A DNA stretch of 64,000 bases from Kangsaoukella pontilimi (GTDB lineage Bacteria > Pseudomonadota > Alphaproteobacteria > Rhodobacterales > Rhodobacteraceae): assembly GCF_009830125.1 (NCBI RefSeq), contig NZ_WUPT01000001.1, positions 1,116,001 to 1,180,000 on the forward strand. Reading direction: 5' to 3'. Position 1 is the stretch's first letter, and each line of letters opens with the position of its first letter. The position numbers and the translations under genes were made by a program. This document shows positions 53,021 through 61,895 of the stretch, one piece after another. The notes beneath the pieces are model-generated. The model made no database searches and was not told where the DNA came from. It saw only the letters and a list, made by a program, of their open reading frames with translations.

Positions 53021-53872
53021 TCAGCCCTTGCTGGCGCCAAGCGTCAGGCCCGCGATGAAGTGACGCTGCATCGCAAAGAACATCATGACCGGCGGAAGCG
53101 CCGCGATCAACGACCCTGCCGCAAGAAGATTGAACGATGAGATGTATTGTCCCTTGAGCGTGGTCAGCCCCAGAGTGATCGGCCTGAGCTCGTCTGACTG
53201 GATCAGGATCAGCGGCCAGAAGAAATCGTTCCAGATGAAGGTGAACTGAAGCACCGCCAGCGCGGCCAGCGCAGGGCGCACCAGGGGCACGATGACATGG
53301 ATCAGGATCTTCCATTCGCTGACCCCCTCGGCCCGCGCCGCCTCGACCAGTTCGAAAGGAAGATCTGCAATGAAGTTCCGCATGAAGAACGTGCAGAACC
53401 CTGTCTGAAAGGCGATCTGGAAAAGGATCACGCCCCAATAAGTGTCGTAGATCCCCAGATCCAGCGTCAGTTGCCGGACCGGGATCATCAGGATCTGGAA
53501 CGGCACGAAGTTGCCCGCGATGAAGAGCGCCAGAATGACGAACCGCCCCCGGAACTTGTAAAGCGCCAACCCTGCACCGGCGAGCGTCGACAGGAACAGT
53601 GCACCGATGATCGACGGGATCGTTATGATGACGCTGTTCAGAAGGTAGTTGCCGATTGAGGACGAGCCGAAGACGGACGAGAAATTCTCGATAAAGGCCC
53701 ATTCGGTCGGCACACCCCAGTAGTTGCCGTAGTTGAGGTCGGACAGGGATCGGCCCGCCGTCGCCACGATCGCGATCATCGGCAGCAGCCAGATGATCAG
53801 CGACACCGGCAGCGCGATCTTGTAGAGAAGCTGAGCCCTCGGGCTGGCGTCCTGTATCGGTCTCGGAAACAT
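53021..53872 (-). CDS. Carbohydrate ABC transporter permease (MalG type)
   Basis: 283 residues, six hydrophobic segments. The EAA loop that docks on the ATPase is EAARAEGVSEWKILIHVIVP near residue 177. It is the second membrane subunit of a CUT1-type importer. The ATG shares a base with the upstream permease stop (TGATG). The matching ATPase gene is at 56718-57845 in a neighbouring operon. Confidence 0.93.
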   Translation of the reverse strand: MFPRPIQDASPRAQLLYKIALPVSLIIWLLPMIAIVATAGRSLSDLNYGNYWGVPTEWAFIENFSSVFGSSSIGNYLLNSVIITIPSIIGALFLSTLAGAGLALYKFRGRFVILALFIAGNFVPFQILMIPVRQLTLDLGIYDTYWGVILFQIAFQTGFCTFFMRNFIADLPFELVEAARAEGVSEWKILIHVIVPLVRPALAALAVLQFTFIWNDFFWPLILIQSDELRPITLGLTTLKGQYISSFNLLAAGSLIAALPPVMMFFAMQRHFIAGLTLGASKG

Positions 53873-54807
53873 CAGCGGGCACCCTTCTCGTTCTTCCAGA
53901 GCCTGAGAAGGAACCAGATGATGTAGACGTTCATGATCATGAAGAGGACAGTCGCGATCGCTGACGCATAGCCCATTCGGTAGCGGAAGATCGCGTTGTC
54001 ATACATGTAATAGGCCAGCACGTTGGACGAGTTGTAAGGCCCGCCCTCGGTCATGACGGCCACAAGGTCGAAGGACCGCAGCGCGCCGATCACGGTGACG
54101 ACGAGCGCGATGAAGGTTGCGGCGCGAAGCTGCGGCAGAACGATCTTGACCAGAAGCCTCCAGCCCTTGGCACCATCCAGCCGTGCCGCCTCGATCATCT
54201 CGGGGTTCACGCTGTTGAGACCGGTCAGGTAGAGGATCATGCAATAGGCAGTCTGCGGCCAGAGGCCCGCCACGATAATCCCGAAGGTCGCCCAGTCCTC
54301 GTCCGCGAGGATCGGCGGAAACTCGATGCCGAAGGGCTCGAGGATCGTGGCAAGCAATCCGAAGGCCGGGTCGTAGAACCACGCGAAGACAAGGCCGACG
54401 ACGATCTGCGAGACGACGAAGGGAAAGAAGAAGAGCGATTTGACAAGCCGGATGCCGAACACGGTCTGGTTCAGAAAGAGTGCGACGAGAAGTCCGAACA
54501 CCGGGGCCAGAAGGAACAGCACCAGCCAGTAGATGTTGTTGACGAGCGAGGTCCAGAAAACCGGGTCACTAAAGAGATACCGGTAGTTGCTCAGCCCGAC
54601 CCATTTCTTCGGCCCGATCCCCTGCCATTCGGTGAAGGACAGCGAGATCGATTGCAGGATCGGCCAGATCACGAAGAGCGAGAACATCGCCAGCGCGGGC
54701 GCGATGAAGACAAGCGGCATGATGACCAGCTTGTTCCTGCTGAAGAAGGTGGTGTTCCGTCTTGTGCTGACCGGTCTTGCGGCGGGCATTGTCTGTGTCT
54801 CAGCCAT
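53872..54807 (-). CDS. Carbohydrate ABC transporter permease (MalF type)
   Basis: 311 residues, six membrane segments after a cytoplasmic N-terminus of about 30 residues. The EAA loop is EAARLDGAKGWRLLVKIVLP near residue 210. It forms the transmembrane pore with the MalG-type partner that follows. It lies 60 nt after the binding-protein gene, with a strong hairpin in the gap. Confidence 0.93.
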   Translation of the reverse strand: MAETQTMPAARPVSTRRNTTFFSRNKLVIMPLVFIAPALAMFSLFVIWPILQSISLSFTEWQGIGPKKWVGLSNYRYLFSDPVFWTSLVNNIYWLVLFLLAPVFGLLVALFLNQTVFGIRLVKSLFFFPFVVSQIVVGLVFAWFYDPAFGLLATILEPFGIEFPPILADEDWATFGIIVAGLWPQTAYCMILYLTGLNSVNPEMIEAARLDGAKGWRLLVKIVLPQLRAATFIALVVTVIGALRSFDLVAVMTEGGPYNSSNVLAYYMYDNAIFRYRMGYASAIATVLFMIMNVYIIWFLLRLWKNEKGAR

Positions 54808-54828
54808 CGGGACGTCCTGGGGTTGGGG

Positions 54829-54854
54829 TGGGACCGGCGGAGGACTGCCGGTCC
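54829..54854. other. Intercistronic hairpin between binding-protein and permease genes
   Basis: GGGACCGGC (54829-54837) and GCCGGTCCC (54846-54854) form a perfect 9-bp stem with an 8-nt loop. It lies just after the binding-protein stop (54868, minus strand) and before the MalF-type ATG (54807). No T-run follows on the minus strand. Confidence 0.6.
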
Positions 54855-54867
54855 CGTGCGCATCCGA

Positions 54868-56100
54868 TCAGAGTGGTCCGTAGATGCGGGCGCGCTCGGC
54901 TTCGATCCGTTCTAGGATCTGGTCGATGCGGTCGGGGTTCTGCAGGAACTCCTGGAAGCCCTGCATCCCGACCTTCGCCAGTGCCGGATCGGTGTCGCGG
55001 TCATAGAACTGCATGATCCCGTCCGCCTTGCTGAGCTGGGCGAAACCGCCCTTGGCAAACCGGTCGTCCTTGACCGACGCGTTGACGTTCGGCGGCAGCA
55101 TGTCGAGCGTACCGGCCGTCTTCGTCTGATTGTCAGCCTGAGCTGCAAAGGCAAGGAACAGACGCGCGTCGTCCTTGTTCTTTGCGTTGACCGGGATGTG
55201 GAAGCTGTCGGTCGGCGCATCCTCGTAGATGCCGACGGCCTCGTCGATGATCGGGAACGGGAACCATTCCACCTTGGCGCGGACATCCTCGGGGAACATC
55301 GACACGATGAAGGGGGCCAGAAGATACATCGCCGCGTCGCCCTGGTTCATGAAGGGCAGCGCTTCCTGGAAGGAATAGGCGGGGTGGTTCTCGACGAAGA
55401 AGTCCGCCTCGACCAGCTCGGCCCATTTCGCGAAGACGTTCTTCACGCGCTCATCGGTGTATTTGACCTTGCCGTCCATCAGCTCGGCATGGAAATCGAC
55501 GCCGTTCACCCGCAGGTTCAGGAAGTCGAACCAGCCGGCGGCGGGCCAGAGGTTCTTGGTCCCGATGGTGACCGGAGTGATCCCGGCGGCGTTCAGCTTG
55601 GCGCCCACATCGAGAAACTCTTCCCAGGTGGTGGGCGTCTCGGTGATGCCTGCCTGATCGAAGAGATCCTGCCGGTAGTAGAAACCCCAAGCGTAGTAGG
55701 CGTAAGGAACGCCGTACTGCTTGCCGTCCACCGAGGAGGCGCCGACGACGGCAGGCATTTTCTCGTAAAGACCTTCCGCCTCCCAGACATCCGAGACGTC
55801 TTCCAGAAGCCCGAGGTCGACGAAGACCTTCATCCGGTTGCCGGCGTTCCAGGTGATGAGGTCGGGCGCATCCGATACGAGGAAGTTCCGCATCGCGACC
55901 TTGAAGGCCTCGTGGTCATACAGGTTGAATTTGACGTCGATGTCCGGATACGCGGCCTCGAAATCCGCGATCAGGTCTTCCATCGCCTGTTTCTGCGCAG
56001 GATCCGACGTGTTCGCATTCATCACGAGATCACGCGCGTTGGCGGTTGTCGCGACGGCCGCGAGCGCCAGGGCGCATACGGTTGTTCTGAAGTATTTCAT
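54868..56100 (-). CDS. Extracellular solute-binding protein of a sugar-type ABC importer (family 1)
   Basis: 410 residues. The signal peptide (1-22, ending TTANA) is followed by a MalE-like binding protein with EDLIADFEAAYPDIDVKFNLY near residue 40 and many exposed aromatic residues (YAYYAWGFYYR near 130) that could stack on a sugar or ring. The start is ATG 56100 with an AGGGAGAGAG site; the open frame to 56154 is not family-like. It is the first gene of the operon SBP-MalF-MalG-TetR-GMC. A palindromic operator lies 107 nt upstream. Confidence 0.93.
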   Translation of the reverse strand: MKYFRTTVCALALAAVATTANARDLVMNANTSDPAQKQAMEDLIADFEAAYPDIDVKFNLYDHEAFKVAMRNFLVSDAPDLITWNAGNRMKVFVDLGLLEDVSDVWEAEGLYEKMPAVVGASSVDGKQYGVPYAYYAWGFYYRQDLFDQAGITETPTTWEEFLDVGAKLNAAGITPVTIGTKNLWPAAGWFDFLNLRVNGVDFHAELMDGKVKYTDERVKNVFAKWAELVEADFFVENHPAYSFQEALPFMNQGDAAMYLLAPFIVSMFPEDVRAKVEWFPFPIIDEAVGIYEDAPTDSFHIPVNAKNKDDARLFLAFAAQADNQTKTAGTLDMLPPNVNASVKDDRFAKGGFAQLSKADGIMQFYDRDTDPALAKVGMQGFQEFLQNPDRIDQILERIEAERARIYGPL

Positions 56101-56207
56101 CTCTCTCCCTTTCTGTAGAAGCGGCCGCGATCCGCGGACCAAGTAGTCGGCCAAAAGGCATGGCCAGTCCCTTGCCCGGTGGATCGGGCGATCAGACCTT
56201 TGCTAGC

Positions 56208-56221
56208 ACTCACCGGTGAGT
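56208..56221. promoter_or_regulatory. Palindromic operator, copy 1 (ABC importer operon)
   Basis: ACTCACCGGTGAGT, a perfect 14-bp palindrome, followed by TA on the right (GAGTTA). It lies between the MaoC stop (56242) and the binding-protein start (56100). The same sequence occurs at 60996 (one mismatch) and within 61896-61939. It is probably the binding site of the TetR regulator at 52319. Confidence 0.75.
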
Positions 56222-56241
56222 TACTTCCCTGTAGCAAAGCC

Positions 56242-56721
56242 CTATTCCTTGTTGTCTCGGCGCATCAGGAGCGCGTTTCGTCCGGCCTGAACCGTGACAT
56301 CGTTCTGATTTCGAACGTCGAACCCAAGATGCACCACGCCACGGTCGCCCGCGGATGTCAGCCGCATCTCTTCGACCGTGATCGTGGCCCCAATGCTGTC
56401 CCCCGGCAGGATCGGGGCCTTGAAGGACCACTCCGTCCACCCAAGCGATGCGACCGCCTGCAATTGCACATCGGAGCGGTTCTTCAGACCATCGACCATG
56501 CAAAGCCCCATCAGACCGTGCGCGATACGCCCCGGAAAGCCCTGCGCGCGGGCGAAATCGTCATCCATGTGGACGTCGAAAAAGTCACCGGACAGACCCG
56601 CGAAGGCCACGATATGGGCCTCGGTCACGGTAATCCGTCCCGTTCGGAAATGGGCACCGACCGACAGATCGTCGTGAAAGTATTTGCCGGGCGGCAGCAG
56701 ATGTCCGTGCGCATCGCTCAT
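56242..56721 (-). CDS. MaoC-like (R)-enoyl-CoA hydratase family protein
   Basis: 159 residues, single hot-dog domain. The hydratase motif appears as FAGLSGDFFDVHMDDDFA near residues 40-57, with the catalytic Asp and His expected in the DFFDVH stretch, then FPGRIAHGLMGLCMVDGL as the conserved helix. Most such proteins add water to a 2-enoyl-CoA. Its place behind a CoA-transferase and aldehyde dehydrogenase fits hydration of a CoA-bound intermediate. It overlaps the ABC ATPase by 4 nt. Confidence 0.9.
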   Translation of the reverse strand: MSDAHGHLLPPGKYFHDDLSVGAHFRTGRITVTEAHIVAFAGLSGDFFDVHMDDDFARAQGFPGRIAHGLMGLCMVDGLKNRSDVQLQAVASLGWTEWSFKAPILPGDSIGATITVEEMRLTSAGDRGVVHLGFDVRNQNDVTVQAGRNALLMRRDNKE

Positions 56722-57845
56722 GCGGCAGCGTCCTGCGACCGGATCGCTCCGGCGGATGTGCTCAGCGTTCGGCCTTCCTTATCGAACAGATGGCAATAGG
56801 CGTCATTGATCGAGGCCGTGACAGCCATACCCGAGCGCGGCGGCGTCTCGCTTTCGGCCTTGAGTATGACGTCTTGCATCGCATTCGTCCGACCATAAGC
56901 GTAGGCAATCCCGCCAAGGTTCTCGACCACATCGATGGTGACCTTCAGACCCGGCCCCTCGGGTGTTCCAAGGAAATGCTCGGGCCGGATTCCGATGGTA
57001 ACCTCCTGCCCCGTGGACACGTCAGCGGCATCCCTGAGAGGAATATGCAGCACGTGATCCGGCGCATCGGGGACCGAGACCTGAGCATGACCGTTCGCGC
57101 TCCCGACAATCTGGGCGCGCAGGAAGTTCATTCTGGGCGAGCCAATGAAACCGGCGACGAATTTGTTGTCGGGCGACATGTAGAGATCGAGCGGCGAGCC
57201 GATCTGCTCGATCCTGCCGTCGCGCAAGACGACAATCTTGTCCGCCATGGTCATAGCCTCGACCTGATCGTGCGTGACGTAGATCATCGTCGCGCCGATC
57301 TCGTTGTGAAGCTTGGACAGCTCGACTCGCATCTGAACCCTGAGTTCGGCGTCGAGGTTCGACAGCGGCTCGTCGAACAGAAAGACCTTCGGCTCACGCA
57401 CGATGGCGCGCCCGATGGCCACCCGCTGACGCTGGCCGCCCGACATGTCCTTGGGCTTACGATCCAGAAGGTGAGTGATCTGAAGGATTTCCGCCGCTTT
57501 CTTCACGCGGCTTTCGACAACCTTCTGAGGCGTCTTCGCCATGCGCAGCCCGAAGCTCATATTGTCGGCAACGCTCATGTGCGGGTAAAGCGCGTAAGAC
57601 TGGAAAACCATCGCTGTGCCCCGATCCGACGCCTCGACGTCGCTCATGTCCTCGTCCCCGATCAGGAGCTGGCCGGAAGTGATCTTCTCCAGCCCGCAGA
57701 TCATCCTGAGAAGCGTGGATTTTCCGCATCCCGACGGCCCGACGAAGACGACGAATTCGCCGTGCTTCGCCTCCAGATCGACCCCCTTGATAACGTCGAC
57801 CGCACCGAAGGATTTCCGCACGTCTTTCAGAACCACATCAGCCAT
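56718..57845 (-). CDS. Sugar-type ABC transporter ATP-binding protein (UgpC/MalK type)
   Basis: 375 residues. Walker A GPSGCGKST is at 36-44, signature MSGGQRQRVAIGRA near 133, Walker B VFLFDEPLSNLDA near 154 and switch VTHDQVEAMTMAD near 189; the C-terminal TOBE-type regulatory domain (IGIRPEHF near 290) marks it as CUT1. ATG 57845 is preferred over GTG 57851. It is separated from its permease genes and placed in the enzyme operon, so import and metabolism depend on both transcription units. Confidence 0.93.
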   Translation of the reverse strand: MADVVLKDVRKSFGAVDVIKGVDLEAKHGEFVVFVGPSGCGKSTLLRMICGLEKITSGQLLIGDEDMSDVEASDRGTAMVFQSYALYPHMSVADNMSFGLRMAKTPQKVVESRVKKAAEILQITHLLDRKPKDMSGGQRQRVAIGRAIVREPKVFLFDEPLSNLDAELRVQMRVELSKLHNEIGATMIYVTHDQVEAMTMADKIVVLRDGRIEQIGSPLDLYMSPDNKFVAGFIGSPRMNFLRAQIVGSANGHAQVSVPDAPDHVLHIPLRDAADVSTGQEVTIGIRPEHFLGTPEGPGLKVTIDVVENLGGIAYAYGRTNAMQDVILKAESETPPRSGMAVTASINDAYCHLFDKEGRTLSTSAGAIRSQDAAA

Positions 57846-57875
57846 GCGCACGACCCTTTCTGTTCACGAGCGCCG

Positions 57876-59375
57876 TCATGCGCCCTCGACCCATCTTTCC
57901 GGCTGACGACCGACCTGCAGATGGACGGATTTCAACTCGGTATACTCATCGAGGCCGTAGCGCCCCGTCTCGCGTCCATTCCCGGACTGCTTGAAACCGC
58001 CGAGGGGCAGTTCCGGATATCCCTGAAGCGCCGCATTGACCCAAACACGCCCCGCCCTGATCCGACGCGAGCAATCGAGCGCGGTGGAAAGGTCGTTGGT
58101 CCAGACATAGGCGGCCAGACCGTACTCGGTGGCATTGGCCAGCCGGATCGCCTGATCGGGCGTATCGAAAGACATCACCGACAGAACCGGCCCGAAGATC
58201 TCTTCGCGGGCCACCGCCATTCCCGGCGTGACATCGGCCAGAACGGTCGGCGGATAGAAAAGGCCGGAGTAATTCTCGGGATCGCCGCCACAGACGACGC
58301 GCGCCCCGTCTTGCACCCCGTCCCTGACGAGCATGTCGATGCGGTCGAACTGCGCCTGATTGATGATAGCGCCGATCCGCGACGTGGGGTCCAGCGGGTC
58401 CCCCATGCGCAGATCGCCCAGCCGTTCAGCGATGCGCTCCTGGAAGGTTTCAGCGATCGACGCCTCGACCAGAAGGCGCGAGCCGGCGATGCAGCACTCG
58501 CCCATGTTGACCGTGGCGGCCTTGATCACACCGTCGACAGCCGCCTCGATGTCACAATCCGCGAACACGACCGAGGGAGACTTGCCCCCGAGCTCCAGAG
58601 ACAGCTTCTTGATATTCCCTGCGGATGCCGCAATCGCCGCGCGCCCGACCCGGCTCGACCCGGTAAAGGCCACCATATCCACGTCATCGCTGTCGAGAAT
58701 GGCTTGCCCCACCGGATCGCCCGTGCCGGCCAAGATGTTGCAGACGCCATCGGGCAGACCCGCATCTTTCAGATAGCTGGCCAGTATCAAGGCAGTGCCG
58801 GAGGTGAATTCGCTCGGCTTGACCACCACCGAACACCCGGCCGCAAGCGCGAAGGGCAAGCGCTCGGAGAGGATCAGGAAGGGAAAATTCCAAGGCGTGA
58901 TAATGCCCACCACCCCGATAGGCTCGCGCAGGACAAGACCAAGCATGTCCGCGCCGAGGGTGTTGTGGCTATCGCCCGACAGCATCCGCGCGGCGCCCGC
59001 TGCGTAATCCCAGAGTTCGGCGGCAAACATCACTTCGCCGCGCGCCGCGTCCAGCGGCTTCGACGTTTCCAACGTTTCGACCAGGGCCAACTCTTCAGCG
59101 TTCTGGCGGATCAGCCGCGCGACCTCGCGCAGAATGCGCGCGCGCTCACCGCAATAGGAGAAGGCCCATCCCCCCGCGTCGAAGCTGTGGCGCGCAGCGG
59201 CAATCGCCGCCTCGGCATCGTCGCGCGTTGATGCTGGATACAGGCTTACAAGGCGCCGATGTGCCGGGCTTTCCCGCTCGATCACGCCACCATCCGACGC
59301 CTCGGCGAACTGCCCAGCGATGAAGTTGCGATAGCGTGTGGGCGTCTCCAGACGCCGCTTGGCGTCGTCAAGCAT
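57876..59375 (-). CDS. Aldehyde dehydrogenase
   Basis: 499 residues, complete ALDH. General base Glu261 is in LSLELGGKSP; the catalytic Cys is Cys295 in GECCIAGSR, where the usual Gln-x-Cys is replaced by Glu-Cys-Cys. TPWNFPFLILS and AFTGSSRVGR are the cofactor segments. ATG 59375 overlaps the CoA-transferase stop by 8 nt; the longer open frame is inside that gene. It probably oxidises the aldehyde made by the GMC enzyme or the aldo/keto reductase substrate. Confidence 0.9.
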   Translation of the reverse strand: MLDDAKRRLETPTRYRNFIAGQFAEASDGGVIERESPAHRRLVSLYPASTRDDAEAAIAAARHSFDAGGWAFSYCGERARILREVARLIRQNAEELALVETLETSKPLDAARGEVMFAAELWDYAAGAARMLSGDSHNTLGADMLGLVLREPIGVVGIITPWNFPFLILSERLPFALAAGCSVVVKPSEFTSGTALILASYLKDAGLPDGVCNILAGTGDPVGQAILDSDDVDMVAFTGSSRVGRAAIAASAGNIKKLSLELGGKSPSVVFADCDIEAAVDGVIKAATVNMGECCIAGSRLLVEASIAETFQERIAERLGDLRMGDPLDPTSRIGAIINQAQFDRIDMLVRDGVQDGARVVCGGDPENYSGLFYPPTVLADVTPGMAVAREEIFGPVLSVMSFDTPDQAIRLANATEYGLAAYVWTNDLSTALDCSRRIRAGRVWVNAALQGYPELPLGGFKQSGNGRETGRYGLDEYTELKSVHLQVGRQPERWVEGA

Positions 59376-60963
59376 GACCGCCTCCCGCCTTCGCCAGAGA
59401 CGCGCCGCCATCACCGCCAAAATCTTCGACAAAGCAGCGCGCATCCATCGCCGCCAGATCGGACGCAACCTGCGGCCGGAAAGCCATGCGGTCGAGGACC
59501 TGCCGTTCGGCATCGATACCGGGCGCCACCTCGACGAGGGTGAGACCGTCCTTGGTCAGTCGGAAGACGGCGCGCTCGGTCACGTAGAGCACCGATTGCC
59601 CCTTCGCGAGCGCGGACGGCCCGCAGAACGTGACCTCGCGCACGTCCTCCACGAATTTCGGAATGCTGCCGTCCTTGTCGATACTCAACCGCCCTCCGCT
59701 GGCGTGCACCGAAAGGCCGCTCGCCTCGAAGGTCCCGCAAAAGACCACGGACTTCGCCCCCTGCGAGATATCGACAAAGCCTCCGGGCCCTACGACGTCC
59801 CGGCCCAGCCGTGAGACATTTACGTTGCCCTTCGCGTCGATCTCACCGGCCCCCAGAAACGCAATGTCGACACCGCCGCCGCTATAGAAGTCGAATTGAT
59901 CGGTCGACCGCATGATGGCACTGGGGAAGGCTGCCGCTCCGAAGAGCGCACCGTCTATGAGCTGTCCGTTGTGAATCCCCTGCTCGACGGTGAGCCAGAT
60001 ATCCTTGAGCCGCGCCTGCGCCGTCAGAACCGCGGCAATTCCACCGGGAATACCAAAGCCGAAGTTGACGGACTGCCCCGCGCGGATTTCGCCCGCAGCG
60101 CGACGCGCGATGATCCCGCGCGCACCGCTTGGCAAGGACAGGCCCGCGAATTTCGTATCCGGCGCAGGCGCTGCGTGAGGCACCCCGGCAATGCTCGGCT
60201 CGTAGCCACCAACATGCGTCTGCGGCTGGTTCGGCGCCAGAACGACCTGATCCACGAGAACGCCCGGCACCTGCACGAGACGCGCGATGCAATCCGAGGA
60301 TTTCCGCTTCTCGCGGACCTGCACCAGTACGCGGCCTCCCGAATTGCGGGCGGCAAGCGCGACCGCATGCGCATCGAGATCGCCCGCTTCCTCGGCGCAG
60401 GAGATATTGCCCAGCTCGTCGCAATAGGTGCCGCGCACGATAGCGATATCCGGCCGGATCGGCAGGTAACGGATGTAGTCCTCTCCGCCAAGCGTCACGA
60501 TCTCGCTGATCGGACGAGCCGCCTTGGCGGCATCGTTGGCAGCACCTCCACCCAGACGCGGATCATACGCCGTGTTCAGCCCCACGCGGGTGATCAGCCC
60601 CGGACGTTTCGCGCCCGTCTCCCGCATCAAGAGCGAGATAACCCCGGACGGCAGCGTGAACGCTTCGATCTTATTGTCCCGCGCCAGCTTCTGCATCCGC
60701 GGCGACCACGACCAGTGACCGCCGACCACGCGGCGCACCATTCCCTCATGCGCAAAACGATTGACGCCCCGCCTGTCGGCATCGCCAACCCCGAGGGCAT
60801 GAACCAGCGTCAGATCGCGCGGATGTCCGCTCGCCAGGAAGCGCGCCTCTATCGCCGCGAAGATTTCATCTGCCTCAAGCATACCTCCGCCATTTCCGGT
60901 GATAGCGATCGTGTCGCCATCCCTGATGCACTGGGCCGCTTCGACTGACGAAACTTCGATCAC
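59368..60963 (-). CDS. CoA-transferase, fused alpha/beta type (YdiF/propionate CoA-transferase-like)
   Basis: 531 residues, both CoA-transferase halves in one chain. The catalytic Glu327 lies in TVEQGIHNGQ; GNGGGMLEADEI near residue 25 and GFGIPGGIAAVL near 302 are the two Gly-rich loops. I place the start at GTG 60963 because GGAGG (minus strand, 60969-60973) lies 5 nt upstream; the TTG at 60975 would put the site inside the gene. It transfers CoA from a donor such as acetyl- or succinyl-CoA to a carboxylic acid. First gene of the operon to MaoC. Confidence 0.91.
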   Translation of the reverse strand: MIEVSSVEAAQCIRDGDTIAITGNGGGMLEADEIFAAIEARFLASGHPRDLTLVHALGVGDADRRGVNRFAHEGMVRRVVGGHWSWSPRMQKLARDNKIEAFTLPSGVISLLMRETGAKRPGLITRVGLNTAYDPRLGGGAANDAAKAARPISEIVTLGGEDYIRYLPIRPDIAIVRGTYCDELGNISCAEEAGDLDAHAVALAARNSGGRVLVQVREKRKSSDCIARLVQVPGVLVDQVVLAPNQPQTHVGGYEPSIAGVPHAAPAPDTKFAGLSLPSGARGIIARRAAGEIRAGQSVNFGFGIPGGIAAVLTAQARLKDIWLTVEQGIHNGQLIDGALFGAAAFPSAIMRSTDQFDFYSGGGVDIAFLGAGEIDAKGNVNVSRLGRDVVGPGGFVDISQGAKSVVFCGTFEASGLSVHASGGRLSIDKDGSIPKFVEDVREVTFCGPSALAKGQSVLYVTERAVFRLTKDGLTLVEVAPGIDAERQVLDRMAFRPQVASDLAAMDARCFVEDFGGDGGASLAKAGGGHA

Positions 60964-60995
60964 AATGGCCTCCAAGCCGGGCTGATCATTTATTC

Positions 60996-61009
60996 ACTCA
61001 CCGGAGAGT
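60996..61009. promoter_or_regulatory. Palindromic operator, copy 2 (CoA-transferase operon)
   Basis: ACTCACCGGAGAGT differs from the palindrome ACTCACCGGTGAGT by one base. It overlaps the -10 element of the promoter at 61006-61033, so binding would block transcription of the CoA-transferase operon. Confidence 0.7.
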
Positions 61010-61033
61010 TACAGCAGGATACGATTCTGTCAA
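61006..61033 (-). promoter_or_regulatory. Sigma-70-like promoter of the CoA-transferase operon
   Basis: On the minus strand TTGACA (61033-61028) is followed after 16 nt by TAACTC (61011-61006), about 43 nt ahead of GTG 60963. The -35 is perfect and the -10 overlaps the operator. Confidence 0.5.
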
Positions 61034-61048
61034 TCACTTTGAAGGCCC

Positions 61049-61867
61049 TTAGTCCCAGGTCGGCGCAAAGGGCACCACATCGGCATTGCTGATCCGGTAA
61101 TTCGCAACGGTCAAACCGTCGATCTGGCGCATGTCCTCATCAGTCAGCGCGAAATCCATAATGTCGAAATTCGCCCGCATGTTTTCCCGGCGCGTAGACA
61201 TCGTGTTCATGGTCACGCCCTTCTGAAGAATCCAGCGCAGCGTCACCTGCGCAGCGCTCTTGCCGTGGCGTTCTCCGATGTCGGCGAGCACGGGATATTT
61301 GAAGATCTCGCCGCGGGCGATTGAACAGTAGGACGAAAGCGGGATGCCGGTTTCAGCCGAAGTGGCGAGCAGCTTGTCCTGATTGAGGAGCGGATGAAAC
61401 TCGACCTGATTGACGACAAGCGGAACATCCAAAACCTGCAGCGCGCGGCGCATCATCCTCGTGGTATAGTTGGAAACCCCTATGTGACGCGCATAGCCCA
61501 ATCGGCACGCCTCTTGCAGAAGCTCCAGTGAGGGTTCGACCGGACCGTCTCCGGGCGGCCAGTGCAGCAGCAGAACGTCGACAGCAAACAGGCCGAGATC
61601 GCGAAGACTTTGCTCAACCGAGGGCAGAAAGCGCTCGGCGCTCATGTTCTCAGGATGGACCTTAGTGGTAATCAGCAGATCGTCACGCGGCACACCGGCT
61701 TCGGCCAGAACCGCCCCGAGGTCGTTCTCGTTGCCGTACCATTGGGCGGTATCGAAGGCACGGTACCCGATGTCGATCGCGTTGCGCACTGCAACGGACA
61801 ATTCATTCCCCCGCAGCGGAAAGGTCCCAAAGCCGCGCTGAAAGACGCCCTCCGAATATACAGACAT
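61049..61867 (-). CDS. Aldo/keto reductase
   Basis: 272 residues, (beta/alpha)8 NADPH-dependent reductase. The full catalytic tetrad is visible: Asp39 and Tyr44 in FDTAQWYGNE, Lys69 in TTKVHPEN and His102 in LLHWPPGDG. HIGVSNYTTRMMRRAL and SAAQVTLRWILQKG are family signatures. ATG 61867 with GGGGGTG upstream is chosen; the open frame to 62047 crosses the operator and the Dabb gene. It is transcribed alone, divergent from the Dabb-SDR-DUF993 operon, with a shared operator. Confidence 0.9.
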   Translation of the reverse strand: MSVYSEGVFQRGFGTFPLRGNELSVAVRNAIDIGYRAFDTAQWYGNENDLGAVLAEAGVPRDDLLITTKVHPENMSAERFLPSVEQSLRDLGLFAVDVLLLHWPPGDGPVEPSLELLQEACRLGYARHIGVSNYTTRMMRRALQVLDVPLVVNQVEFHPLLNQDKLLATSAETGIPLSSYCSIARGEIFKYPVLADIGERHGKSAAQVTLRWILQKGVTMNTMSTRRENMRANFDIMDFALTDEDMRQIDGLTVANYRISNADVVPFAPTWD

Positions 61868-61895
61868 GTCACCCCCGAATTTCTGACCGCAGCAG

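Noticed and set aside
56790-59231. 813-codon plus-strand frame opposite the ABC ATPase and ALDH genes
   Set aside because: Same shadow composition; both minus-strand genes have complete motifs.
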